This document shows positions 44,631 through 53,574 of a stretch of DNA of 64,000 bases, one piece after another. A model generated the notes under the pieces. The model did not search any database and had not been told where the DNA came from. It saw only the letters and a list, made by a program, of their open reading frames with translations. Origin of the DNA: Planctomycetota bacterium (GTDB lineage: Bacteria > Planctomycetota > Planctomycetia > Pirellulales > Lacipirellulaceae); contig JAADGV010000088.1 in the NCBI GenBank assembly GCA_013152205.1, positions 1 to 64,000 on the forward strand, written 5' to 3'. The position numbers and the translations under genes were made by a program. Position 1 is the stretch's first letter. Every line of letters begins with the position of its first letter.

Positions 44631-46853
44631 TTAGTTCGACTTTTTGAAGGAGTGGCCTGTTTTGAGGCCCGCGACAAAGATAACAAAGGCCAAGGCTCCG
44701 AGGAAGAAAATCGTGTCTCCAGGAACTCGCATCCAGCGGAAAGTTTGCATTAACTCAGTTTGCATAAACTCGGCGCTCCGGGCATACCAGTAGCCATGTT
44801 CGACCGAGGCCTTGGTTTGCATCAGGCCAACTGGCAGCAGGCTCAGAAGGCACATTGCCATCAGGCCGACGTTGAGTGACCAGAAAGAGAACCGCAAGAG
44901 TCCGTCTTTCCACTCCTTGCCTGGGATTAGTACCCGTAGGCAGGTGAGCATCAAGCCGATGCCTAACATTCCGTAGACACCAAAGAGGGCTGCATGCCCG
45001 TGCAAGGGAGTGGTGTTAAGACCTTGCATATAGTAGAGGGCGATCGGGGGGTTGATCATAAAGCCAAAGAGGCCGGCGCCAATCATATTCCAGAAGGCGA
45101 CCGAAAGGAAGAAGTAGATGGGCCATTTGTAGTGGCGCATCCAGGGGGAGGTTCTCGATCGACGGAGGTCGTCCATGGCGTCGAATCCGATGAGAACCAG
45201 CGGCACGACTTCGAGGGCACTAAAGACAGATCCCCAGGCGAGAACGAGCGTCGGTGTGCCAGAAAAATATAAATGGTGGCAAGTGCCGATAATGCCACCA
45301 GCTAAGAAGATGGTAGCCGCCAGAAGTGCCGACGCAGCCGCGATGCCGGGTCGAATGAGATTCAGCCGCATGAAGATAAAGGCGATGACAGTGGTCGCAA
45401 AGACTTCGAAGAATCCTTCGACCCAGAGATGCACAACCCACCATCGCCAATATTCGACCATGGAGAGGTGGGTGTGCTGTCCCCAGGTCAGTCCGGCCCC
45501 ATAGAAAAGAGCGATTGCACCCGTCGACACAGCGAGCAGAGCGACTAGTTGTTTTTGTTCTCCTTGACGAGCTAAAGCAGGTCGCAGGGCACGCATCATT
45601 AGAAAGAACCAGAGTAGTAGGCCACCAAAGAGGGCAAGCTGCCAAACGCGTCCTAGGTCGACGTATTCGTACCCCTGATGTCCGAAGTAGAAGGCGGCGG
45701 TGTCTGACAATTTGTTTTGGACGCTAAGCCATTCGCCGGACAGTGAACCAACGACAACGAGTAAGAGTGCTAGAAAGAGGATGTTTACGCCAAGTCGCTG
45801 GCCTTTCGGTTCTGCTTCGCTCACCAACGGGGCGATAAACAGGCCGGCGCCCAACCAAGCGGTCGCGATCCAGAACAAACCAATTTGGATATGCCAAGTA
45901 CGGGTTACGCTGTAGGGCAGCCATTTGGAGAGAGGGATGCCATAGAAGCCATCACCTTCGACACCGTAATGCGCGGTGATGATTCCTAGTATCATCTGCA
46001 CGAGAAACAGCGCAGAGACGACCCAGAAATACTTTATGGTGGCCCGTTGCGAAGGAGTGGCTTCCCAACTGCCTAGCGGGTCGATTTCGGGAGCGACGGG
46101 TTCGGGTTCTGACTTGCGTTGCGAGGCGTACCAGCAAGCCATGGCCGAGATGCCAGCTAAGAGCATGATGATGCTTACGCCAGTCCAAACCACGGCGTCG
46201 CCGGTCGGTCGATTGCCGATTAGCGGTTCGTGAGGCCAGTTGTTTGTGTAGGTGGTAGTATCGTCGGGGCGATTGGTTGAAGCGGCCCAGGAAGTCCAAA
46301 AGAAATAGGACGCGAGTTGCTTGAGTCGATCGGGATCGGTAACAGCGTCTTTGGGGATGGCGTAGTCGCTGTTGCCGTTGTGGAAAACGTCGGAAAAGTG
46401 AGCTAAGTTTGCTTGGAAGGCTTCGTTTCGAATCGGATCGAGGGTGACGGTTCCCGTTTTGGGGTCGTAGGAATTTGCACGCATGAGTTCGGTGAGTCGG
46501 CCGCTAAGCTGAGCCTGTTGTTCGGCCGAGATCTCTTCGTAGGGAGAGGAGAACTCTTTGCTGCTCCAATGTTCGAGGATGAACGTGGCTTCTCGGTGCA
46601 ACCAGTCGGCGGTCCAGTCGGGAGCGACATAACTACCGTGCCCCCAGATAGAGCCGACTTCCATGCCGCCCATGGTTTGCCAAACATTCTGGCCACGTTG
46701 AATATCTCCGTCGTCGATGATTATTTGGCCATCGGTAGTGACCACGCGATCGGGGATGGGAGGCATTTCTTGGTAAATGCGAGTGCCAACCCACCCAAGG
46801 ATTGCGAATGAGACAACCATCATAAGGACAAATGCGATCCAAAGTTTCTTCAT
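44631..46853 (-). CDS. norZ: Quinol-dependent nitric oxide reductase
   Basis: 740 residues, matching the single-subunit quinol form (qNOR), which has an extra N-terminal domain (1-225) fused to the NorB core. Marks are the N-terminal GQNVWQTMGGMEVGSIWGHG, HLWVEGFFEVFATTV with the heme or iron-site His and Glu, GTCHHLYFSG with two FeB-site His, and LHGHAALFGVYG with heme ligand. It reduces NO to N2O using quinol. Members act in NO detoxification or denitrification. A short spacer to the protoporphyrinogen oxidase upstream and the cytochrome c'-like gene downstream suggest an NO/heme block. Confidence 0.93.
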   Translation of the reverse strand: MKKLWIAFVLMMVVSFAILGWVGTRIYQEMPPIPDRVVTTDGQIIIDDGDIQRGQNVWQTMGGMEVGSIWGHGSYVAPDWTADWLHREATFILEHWSSKEFSSPYEEISAEQQAQLSGRLTELMRANSYDPKTGTVTLDPIRNEAFQANLAHFSDVFHNGNSDYAIPKDAVTDPDRLKQLASYFFWTSWAASTNRPDDTTTYTNNWPHEPLIGNRPTGDAVVWTGVSIIMLLAGISAMACWYASQRKSEPEPVAPEIDPLGSWEATPSQRATIKYFWVVSALFLVQMILGIITAHYGVEGDGFYGIPLSKWLPYSVTRTWHIQIGLFWIATAWLGAGLFIAPLVSEAEPKGQRLGVNILFLALLLVVVGSLSGEWLSVQNKLSDTAAFYFGHQGYEYVDLGRVWQLALFGGLLLWFFLMMRALRPALARQGEQKQLVALLAVSTGAIALFYGAGLTWGQHTHLSMVEYWRWWVVHLWVEGFFEVFATTVIAFIFMRLNLIRPGIAAASALLAATIFLAGGIIGTCHHLYFSGTPTLVLAWGSVFSALEVVPLVLIGFDAMDDLRRSRTSPWMRHYKWPIYFFLSVAFWNMIGAGLFGFMINPPIALYYMQGLNTTPLHGHAALFGVYGMLGIGLMLTCLRVLIPGKEWKDGLLRFSFWSLNVGLMAMCLLSLLPVGLMQTKASVEHGYWYARSAEFMQTELMQTFRWMRVPGDTIFFLGALAFVIFVAGLKTGHSFKKSN

Positions 46854-46944
46854 TGCCGAGCTCTTTCAATAAACAGGATTTAGTTAGTCAAGTTTAAGGC
46901 AGGTAGTTAGTATTGTCGATTTGCTTTGTCGGTCTTTCTTGGAG

Positions 46945-48402
46945 CTAGTCGGAGGGGCTGTTTGCCGTGGACAAGGAGTCGACTAGTTTTTTTGCAGCAG
47001 CTTCGCCCGAGCGGATGCATTGTGGAATGCCGACGCCGTTGAAAGCGTTGCCGGCTAGGGCTAGGTGCGGGAGTTGCTGGGCACGTTTTTCGATGCGTTC
47101 GACAAGCGCCGGGTGTCCGACGTGGTATTGGGGCATTGCTTGGATACGACGACGGATATGGCACAACTGGGGCTGGCCGTTAATTGCCAATAGCTCGGTT
47201 AATTCTTTTAGGACGAGTTTTTGTAGTTGGTCGTCGTCTAGGTCAACTAATTCGCGTTGGCAAGCTCCTCCAACGAATGCGCGTATCAACACATGGCCCT
47301 CGGGTGCGCGGTTTACGTATTTGATGCTGGAGAAGCTGGCCGAGAGAATCTGTCGGCCTTCGACGAGGGGCACAACGAAGCCAAAGCCGTCGAGTGGGTG
47401 GTTGATTTGGTCGCGGCGAAATCCGAGGGAGACGAGCGCGCAGCTTCCATATTCGATTTCGCTAAGGTCGGTAGCTAACGAGTCGTCGAGATGTCGTAAT
47501 AGTCTGACACTATGCTTGGCTGGCGTGGCTAATAAGACGGCATCCACGTCGAGTTGCTGTGGGGAATCGCCTCCGATGGTGAGTCGCCAGCTCGAGCCTT
47601 CTGATGTCGACTCTGAAACTTTCGAGAGTTGTTCGACCGGGGCGTTGGTGGCGATCGTTGCGTTGGCAAGCCGTTTGGTGATGGCATTGACCAGCGAAGA
47701 CATGCCCTCGCGCGGGGCGACAAATTGGCTGTATCGTACGCCGCTGCTGGCCTTGGAAATCTGGCGGCGGTCTTTGCTTTGCTTGAGCATGGCTCGGATT
47801 AAGCTGCCATGTTGTTGCTCCATCTGCATGAATTGAGGCATGGTGGCAGCGATGCTAAGCTGCTCGGGGTTTGCCGTGTAGATTCCGGCGACCAAAGGCT
47901 GCACCAGTTGCTGGTAAACTTCGCGACCGAATCGGCGACGAACGAACGAAGCCAAGGACTCGTCTTCGGTAGATTGCCGACGTCGAACTAGTGGTTCGCA
48001 CGCCATGCGAAGTTTTCCCCAGATGCTGAGCGTGGGGGTGGTGATGATCGGCCAAATTCGACTGGGGGCCATCACGGCAAAGCCGGCGGGGATGGGATGT
48101 AACCGGCCTTTTCGCACTACGAAAGCTCGTCGGTGTTTCGCATTGGTTTCAATGAGTTCGTCGCTGAAGCCGATGCGTTTGCAGAAATCGATCGCCCAAG
48201 GCATGGTGGTGATGAAGTTGTCGGCGCCGTTTTCGATGAGAAAACCGTCTCGCCGTTCGGATTGGATCACGCCGCCTAATTGCGGGCTTGCTTCGAAAAG
48301 AAAAACCTTGGCCGTCGGATGGAGTTCGCCAATACGATGCGCAGCCGTCAGCCCGGTAATGCCGCCGCCAATGACAGCGATGCGGGGAGGTGTAGGGCTC
48401 AT
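46945..48402 (-). CDS. hemG: Protoporphyrinogen oxidase
   Basis: 485 residues of the HemY/HemG (FAD) type. The dinucleotide motif IAVIGGGITGLTAAHRIGEL starts at 8, followed by FLFEASPQLGGVIQSERRDG and the ENGADNF motif. LVQPLVAGIYTANPEQLS is the substrate side. It oxidises protoporphyrinogen IX to protoporphyrin IX before iron insertion. A heme demand by the NO reductase next to it fits. The gene symbol is given by function; the bacterial HemY and HemG names are interchanged in databases. Confidence 0.92.
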   Translation of the reverse strand: MSPTPPRIAVIGGGITGLTAAHRIGELHPTAKVFLFEASPQLGGVIQSERRDGFLIENGADNFITTMPWAIDFCKRIGFSDELIETNAKHRRAFVVRKGRLHPIPAGFAVMAPSRIWPIITTPTLSIWGKLRMACEPLVRRRQSTEDESLASFVRRRFGREVYQQLVQPLVAGIYTANPEQLSIAATMPQFMQMEQQHGSLIRAMLKQSKDRRQISKASSGVRYSQFVAPREGMSSLVNAITKRLANATIATNAPVEQLSKVSESTSEGSSWRLTIGGDSPQQLDVDAVLLATPAKHSVRLLRHLDDSLATDLSEIEYGSCALVSLGFRRDQINHPLDGFGFVVPLVEGRQILSASFSSIKYVNRAPEGHVLIRAFVGGACQRELVDLDDDQLQKLVLKELTELLAINGQPQLCHIRRRIQAMPQYHVGHPALVERIEKRAQQLPHLALAGNAFNGVGIPQCIRSGEAAAKKLVDSLSTANSPSD

Positions 48403-48732
48403 GGCAAATTCCTGAAAGGAGACGCTTGGGCGGGAATGTCAGCTAGGTTTGAGACGCTAATTGTAGTGGAAAGCCTAAATTGGACCTTGACGTCCTTAAT
48501 GTAGCCGCGGATGATAGAGGTAGTCAAGCGAGTGGCAAAAATGGGAATTTTCTTTATCGTAAAAAGGTGGTGTAAGCAGGCACGAGCCGATGATTACATT
48601 ATTGATGTGTGCATCAGGAACTTTACTTGGGCTCAGCATTTACTCGCTAAATCAGGCACTCCCGTTGGTCGGCCTGTCGCTTTCCTAGCGCATACCTCAA
48701 TACTTTGACAGAGTGCAAGGAAAAATGGAACC
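48403..48732. other. Intergenic region between divergent heme-related genes
   Basis: 330 bases, no gene. It should hold the promoters of protoporphyrinogen oxidase and of the radical SAM gene. An AAGGA (48718-48722) precedes the GTG at 48733 and the ATG at 48742. Confidence 0.4.
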
Positions 48733-49863
48733 GTGAATGTTATGAAAGAAAAGTTAGCGCGGCGACCGATGCGCAAGCAGTTCGATTTTAATCGCAGCCC
48801 GATGATTGTGTTTTATGAAGTGACACAAGCTTGCGGGCTTGTTTGTCAACATTGCCGCGCTTGTGCTCAAACAGAGCCTCACCCGGGGGAGTTGTCTACG
48901 GAGCAAGCCCGAGGGTTGCTTGAACAGCTTACGGAGTTCCCTCAGCCGCCGATGCTTGTGCTAACCGGCGGCGACCCGTTTTGTCGGTCGGATATTTTTG
49001 AGTTGGTCGATTACGCGACCGACCTGGGGCTTGATGTTTCGATCACCCCCTCGGCAACTCCGCTCGTAACGAAAGATGCCATCGAGCGGTTGCAGAAGGC
49101 GGGCATTCACCGTTTGGCAATCAGCATCGATGGGGCAGATGCCGAATCGCACGACCGGGTGCGGGGCGTCGCGGGTAGCTTTGCCAAGAGTTTGGAGATA
49201 CTTCGTTACGCACGCGAGGTCGGACTTCCTACACAAGTGAATACGACGCTAACCCCTGATAACTTGTCGACCATTGACGAAATGGCCCAGATGCTAGCCG
49301 AGTTGGAGATCGTGCTTTGGTCGGTGTTTTTCTTGGTTCCAGTTGGGCGTGCCGCAGAGGCTGCGAGACTCTCGCCGGGCGGATACGAGCAGGCTTTCGA
49401 GCGGCTATGGGTTCAGTCGAGGCAGCAAAGCTACTTGATCAAAACGACCGAAGCGCCGCACTACCGCCGATTTTTGATGAAGCGCGATCGCGAATTGCCA
49501 AAAAGCGAGCGTCGGCTTTCGCCATTTCAGGCGACGGGCATCAATGATGGCAAAGGGGTGATGTTTGTAAGCCATACGGGGACGATTCACCCGAGCGGTT
49601 TCATGCCGATTTCTTGTGGCGTGTTTCCTTTGCAACATGCGGTTCAGGTTTATCAGGAGTCCCCAATTTTCCTGGGCTTGCGCGACCCAAATCGCTTGGA
49701 AGGGAAATGCGGCGAGTGTGAGTATCGAACGATTTGTGGTGGTAGTCGTGCGAGATCTTATGCGCTCACTGGCAATCCCTATGCCGAGGAGCCTGACTGC
49801 GAGTTTATTCCGTTGGCAACCGGCACGGCGGAGAGCGTTGAGCATCGGGGGAGTTGCAGTTAA
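48733..49863 (+). CDS. Radical SAM/SPASM protein (TIGR04053-like, heme-related)
   Basis: 376 residues from the GTG at 48733 (ATG at 48742 is equally possible). The radical SAM cluster motif is CGLVCQHCRA (C34, C38, C41 in GTG numbering). TGGDPFCRSD and AISIDGADAESHD are typical, and the C-terminal SPASM-like cysteines appear in CGECEYRTICGG and later DC. Relatives act in heme d1 or siroheme-dependent heme pathways (AhbD-like) or on peptides. The divergent protoporphyrinogen oxidase gene and downstream context favour a heme role, but this is an inference. Confidence 0.88.
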   Translation: MNVMKEKLARRPMRKQFDFNRSPMIVFYEVTQACGLVCQHCRACAQTEPHPGELSTEQARGLLEQLTEFPQPPMLVLTGGDPFCRSDIFELVDYATDLGLDVSITPSATPLVTKDAIERLQKAGIHRLAISIDGADAESHDRVRGVAGSFAKSLEILRYAREVGLPTQVNTTLTPDNLSTIDEMAQMLAELEIVLWSVFFLVPVGRAAEAARLSPGGYEQAFERLWVQSRQQSYLIKTTEAPHYRRFLMKRDRELPKSERRLSPFQATGINDGKGVMFVSHTGTIHPSGFMPISCGVFPLQHAVQVYQESPIFLGLRDPNRLEGKCGECEYRTICGGSRARSYALTGNPYAEEPDCEFIPLATGTAESVEHRGSCS

Positions 49864-49893
49864 GGCGTGCCGCGGTTGGGCGTACTGGTGCTG

Positions 49894-49910
49894 CCGGCCA
49901 GGATGACCGG
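49894..49910. repeat. Dispersed hairpin copy (CCGGCCA-GGA-TGACCGG)
   Basis: Inverse orientation of the element at 23597-23613 with one mismatched pair; CTAG follows, in the place of the TATAG flank of the other copies. It lies 30 bases after the radical SAM gene. Confidence 0.5.
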
Positions 49911-50138
49911 GCTAGGGTTTCTTTTGCCCTAAAATGCAGGATGCGTCCGGCGTTTTGCTGGGGAAGTTGGGTTGGAGCAACTTTTTCTAAAGAGCATGCT
50001 CTTGATTTTCCGGGAAACTGTTGAGAATACGGCAAATCGTGACTGCACGGCTTCGCACGTTGCACTAGAATGGCGAGTTCGTTACTTCCCCAGTGGACCA
50101 CGTGTACTCTCCGTTTCACCATTACGCTGCCTGATGCC

Positions 50139-50360
50139 ATGCCACGTAGCTTGTGTGTACTGATTCTCGTGTTGATCGTTTTGCACCAGGACAATTGGTT
50201 TTGGACTGACGATCGCCTCGTGTTTGGCTTTATGCCGATTGGTCTTTTCTATCACGCCTGTATTTCGATAGCCGCTGCTGGGGTCTGGTGGTGGGCTACG
50301 ATCAAATGCTGGCCCCGAGATTTAGAACGCAGTAGCTCGACCGAGGAGCAATCCTCATGA
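50139..50360 (+). CDS. DUF3311 family small membrane protein
   Basis: 73 residues from the ATG at 50139. Two predicted membrane helices surround HQDNWFWTDDRLVFGFMP, the DUF3311 signature. Such proteins are nearly always next to a sodium:solute symporter and may be its small subunit. Here the stop overlaps the start of the symporter (ATGA at 50357-50360), so they are translated together. Confidence 0.85.
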   Translation: MPRSLCVLILVLIVLHQDNWFWTDDRLVFGFMPIGLFYHACISIAAAGVWWWATIKCWPRDLERSSSTEEQSS

Positions 50361-51976
50361 TTCAGCTCTACATCATCAGTGGCTATCTCTCGCTGTTGCT
50401 ATTGCTGGGGCTCTTTGCCAGCCGATTTTTTAGCGGCACGAGCAAAGACTACATGCTGGCAAGCCATTCGATTGGCCCTTTTCTGTTGTTGATGTCGTTG
50501 TTCGGCACGACGATGACCGCCTTTGCGCTCGTCGGGTCGACCGGCGAAGCGTTTAAGCAGGGAATTGGCGTCTATGGCATGTTGGCTTCTTCCAGCGGCA
50601 TCATCCATTCACTCTGTTTCTTTGTCTTGGGCGTCAAACTGTGGAGCCTGGGCCATAAGTACGGATACCGTACGCAGATTCAATTCTTCCGCGATCGGCT
50701 CGAAAGCGACAAGATCGGGTTGTTGCTGTTCCCGGTCTTGGTCGGCTTAGTGATTCCCTACCTGCTGATTGGCGTCATGGCGTCGGGGGGCGTGATTAAC
50801 GGAGTGACCCAAGGCAGCGTTGTCGAAGGCAAAGTGGTCAATGCGACGTTCGAAGAAGGAACGTTTCCCGACTTTTTAGAACAAGGAGAAAAAGGCTTTG
50901 CCGTCGATGGCTCGAAAGGTGGCGTCCCGCGGCCACTGGCATCGCTAGCGATTTGCGCAGTCGTGTTGATCTATGTCTTCTTTGGCGGGATGCGCGGCAC
51001 AGCGTGGGCGAATGCTTTTCAGACGATTGTCTTTATGATTTTGGGGCTGGTCGCCTTTGTGGTGATTGCCAAACAGCTTGGGGGGCAAGATTCGTTGCTT
51101 GCCAATCTGCGCGAAGTGGCGACGCATGTGTCGTACGAAAAGGTTACGCGCGTAAATATCTCGAAACTACAGTTCTTTACCTACCTTCTGATTCCGTTCT
51201 CGGTCGGCATGTTTCCCCATTTGTTTCAGCATTGGCTCACCGCGAAGAGTGCCAGTAGCTTTAAGCTGCCGGTGGTTGCCCATCCGGTTTTTATCATGAT
51301 CGTTTGGGTGCCCTGCGTGCTGATTGGCATTTGGGCAACGAGCGACCTCATTCAAATTCCGCCGCCGGTGAAGGCAAACCCGAACATCCTGTTGCCGTTT
51401 ATGGTGAAGCGTCTCGCTGGCCCAGTGCTTGGCGGTTTTCTCACGGCTGGCATCTTGGCAGCCATTATGTCGTCGCTGGATAGCCAGTTTTTGTGCATCG
51501 GCACGATGTTTTCGACAGACATCGTTACCCACTATGCAGACAAAGACCGTTTTAGCGACCGACAACAAGTGCTGATGACTCGCTGTTTTATTGTGGCCAT
51601 CGTCGCGCTGACGTATTGCTTTAGCCTGTTTGAACCGCGTGCCGTGTTTACGTTGGGCGTGTGGTGTTTCAGCGGATTTGCGAGTTTGTTCCCGCTAGTG
51701 TTTGCCTCGGTCTATTGGCGCCGACTGACCAAGGCGGGAGCCTATGCGTCTGTCTTGGCGGCGATTTGCACCTGGGCCTATTTGTTTTACGACTCGGGAT
51801 TTGCGAGCAATCGAGAATATCGACTCGACATCACGCTGAGCGGAGAAACCTACCACATGATGCCGGTGGTCGGCATGTTTGCAAGTTCGCTGTTTGCGCT
51901 GGTGGTGGTTTCGCTTATCACAAAACCGCCAAGCAACGAGACGCTAGAAAAGTTTTTTCCAACCGCAAAATCGTGA
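50357..51976 (+). CDS. Sodium:solute symporter (SSS family)
   Basis: 539 residues with about 13 helices. FASRFFSGTSKDYMLAS and GTTMTAFALVGSTGEAF (after helix 2) are typical of the SSS family; the sodium-site motif resembles other SSS carriers. The insert between helices (TQGSVVEGKVVNATFEEGTF, about 155-175) is polar and extracellular. The substrate is unknown (organic acid, sugar or amine). It is coupled to DUF3311 at the start. Confidence 0.93.
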   Translation: MIQLYIISGYLSLLLLLGLFASRFFSGTSKDYMLASHSIGPFLLLMSLFGTTMTAFALVGSTGEAFKQGIGVYGMLASSSGIIHSLCFFVLGVKLWSLGHKYGYRTQIQFFRDRLESDKIGLLLFPVLVGLVIPYLLIGVMASGGVINGVTQGSVVEGKVVNATFEEGTFPDFLEQGEKGFAVDGSKGGVPRPLASLAICAVVLIYVFFGGMRGTAWANAFQTIVFMILGLVAFVVIAKQLGGQDSLLANLREVATHVSYEKVTRVNISKLQFFTYLLIPFSVGMFPHLFQHWLTAKSASSFKLPVVAHPVFIMIVWVPCVLIGIWATSDLIQIPPPVKANPNILLPFMVKRLAGPVLGGFLTAGILAAIMSSLDSQFLCIGTMFSTDIVTHYADKDRFSDRQQVLMTRCFIVAIVALTYCFSLFEPRAVFTLGVWCFSGFASLFPLVFASVYWRRLTKAGAYASVLAAICTWAYLFYDSGFASNREYRLDITLSGETYHMMPVVGMFASSLFALVVVSLITKPPSNETLEKFFPTAKS

Positions 51977-52042
51977 CCCAATCCCAGAACCGCGACCGTA
52001 AGGGAGCGGCCCCAACCGTAAATCAAAGTTGAATAGCACTTC

Positions 52043-53395
52043 GTGAAAATAGCCTACCTTGCTGCTGGTGCCGCGGGGATGTACTGCGGTAGTTGCTTAC
52101 ACGACAATACCTTGGCTGCTGCGCTGTTGGAGCAAGGCGAAGAGGTCGTGCTGGTGCCGATCTATACCCCGATTCGTACCGACGAACAGGACGTAAGCCT
52201 GCGAAGAGTGTTTTATGGCGGAATCAATGTGTACTTACAGCAGAAATGGTCGTGGTTTCGGCGGACGCCCCGTTGGCTAGACGCACTGCTAGACCACCCT
52301 GCCCTGCTCGGGCGATTGGGCGGGCGAGCGAGTAGCGTCGATCCGGCCCAGTTGGGCGACCTTACGGTTTCGATGTTGCAAGGCGAGTTGGGCAACCAAC
52401 GCAAAGAACTTGAAAAACTCGTTGATTGGCTTATCGACGAAATTCAGCCCGATATCGTACACCTCTCCAATTCGATGATGCTGGGGTTGGCTCGCATGAT
52501 CGCCGATCGTTGCGGACCGCCGGTAGTTTGCTCGCTATCGGGCGAGGATATCTTTACCGAAAAGCTGCTGCCACCGCACTACGAGCCGATGCGGAATTTA
52601 CTCCGCCAGCGTGCCAACGACGTACAAGCCTTTGTGGCGTTGAATCACTACTACGCCGATTTCATGACGGAGTATCTGTCGGTTGATCGCTCGCGTGTGC
52701 ATGTCATTCCCCATGGTTTGCAGCTAGAGGGCCATGGCAACCGACGAGAACCGCCGCAAGGCGAGCCGGTACGTATTGGTTACCTAGCCCGCGTCTGCGA
52801 AGAAAAAGGGCTGCATCTGCTGGTTGATGCTTGTGAGATTTTGGGGCAGCGCGGCGATCTCCCGGCGTTCGAGTTGCATGCGGCTGGTTATTTGGGCAGC
52901 GGAGATCGCGAATATCTCAAAAAGTGCCTTTCCACAGGCCGGCTTACGTATCATGGCGAACTCGACCGAGCGGAGAAGATTTGTTTCCTCCAATCGCTAA
53001 CGATATTTAGTACCCCCACGATTTACCGTGAAAGCAAGGGGCTGCCATCATTAGAAGCAATGGCAAACGGGGTTCCCCTGGTAGTCCCCAACCACGGATC
53101 GTTTACGGAGTTGATCGGAGATACTGGCGGAGGCCTGCTGCACGTGCCCGACGACGCTGACGACTTAGCGCGACAAATTGCCAAGCTGCTCCAAAACCCT
53201 GAGCATGCCCAGCAGCTCGGGCTTGCAGGCCAACAAGCGGTTGAGGAGCGGTATCACGCGGCTGGGATGGCACGAAAGACGATTGAACTTTATCAGCAGC
53301 TTCTCACCACAAAGGGCACAGCGCTGCCTCAGGCCGCAACCAAACAGGTAGGAAGTTCTGGTAAAGGCGATAAGTCGCAAAGAAAACAATTATAA
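52043..53395 (+). CDS. GT4-family glycosyltransferase
   Basis: 450 residues from the GTG at 52043. GT-B fold: N-terminal acceptor domain (AAGAAGMYCGSCLHDNTLAA), C-terminal donor domain with RIGYLARVCEEKGLHLLVDA and the nucleotide-sugar motif ESKGLPSLEAMANGVPLVVP (E-x7-E). No signal peptide; it probably adds a sugar to a lipid or surface glycan in the cytoplasm. The last 30 residues are basic and likely disordered. The gene follows the symporter after 66 bases but need not be related. Confidence 0.9.
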   Translation: MKIAYLAAGAAGMYCGSCLHDNTLAAALLEQGEEVVLVPIYTPIRTDEQDVSLRRVFYGGINVYLQQKWSWFRRTPRWLDALLDHPALLGRLGGRASSVDPAQLGDLTVSMLQGELGNQRKELEKLVDWLIDEIQPDIVHLSNSMMLGLARMIADRCGPPVVCSLSGEDIFTEKLLPPHYEPMRNLLRQRANDVQAFVALNHYYADFMTEYLSVDRSRVHVIPHGLQLEGHGNRREPPQGEPVRIGYLARVCEEKGLHLLVDACEILGQRGDLPAFELHAAGYLGSGDREYLKKCLSTGRLTYHGELDRAEKICFLQSLTIFSTPTIYRESKGLPSLEAMANGVPLVVPNHGSFTELIGDTGGGLLHVPDDADDLARQIAKLLQNPEHAQQLGLAGQQAVEERYHAAGMARKTIELYQQLLTTKGTALPQAATKQVGSSGKGDKSQRKQL

Positions 53396-53574
53396 AGGAA
53401 TGTCTCGCAGAGGCGCAGAGACAGCAGAGAAAACCGGAATGCTGGTCAATAAGATTACTCGCTTCAGTATTTCCTCTGAGACATTTCCTCTGAGACCTCG
53501 GTGTGCTCTGTGGCTACGCTTTTATAGAAAATGCTCTAGTTCTTGGTGGTAAAAATTCTGGTGAGAAAAGCAGG
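53396..53574. other. Intergenic repeat-like words
   Basis: CGCAGAGGCGCAGAGACAGC and the TTTCCTCTGAGACATTTCC/CTCTGAGACC words resemble the CTCTGCGTCTCTGCG-type intergenic repeats that occur in many bacteria. No gene. Confidence 0.4.

Noticed and set aside
48403-48732. Long leader with a small gene between hemG and the radical SAM gene
   Set aside because: The short frames there have no ribosome site or recognisable protein.
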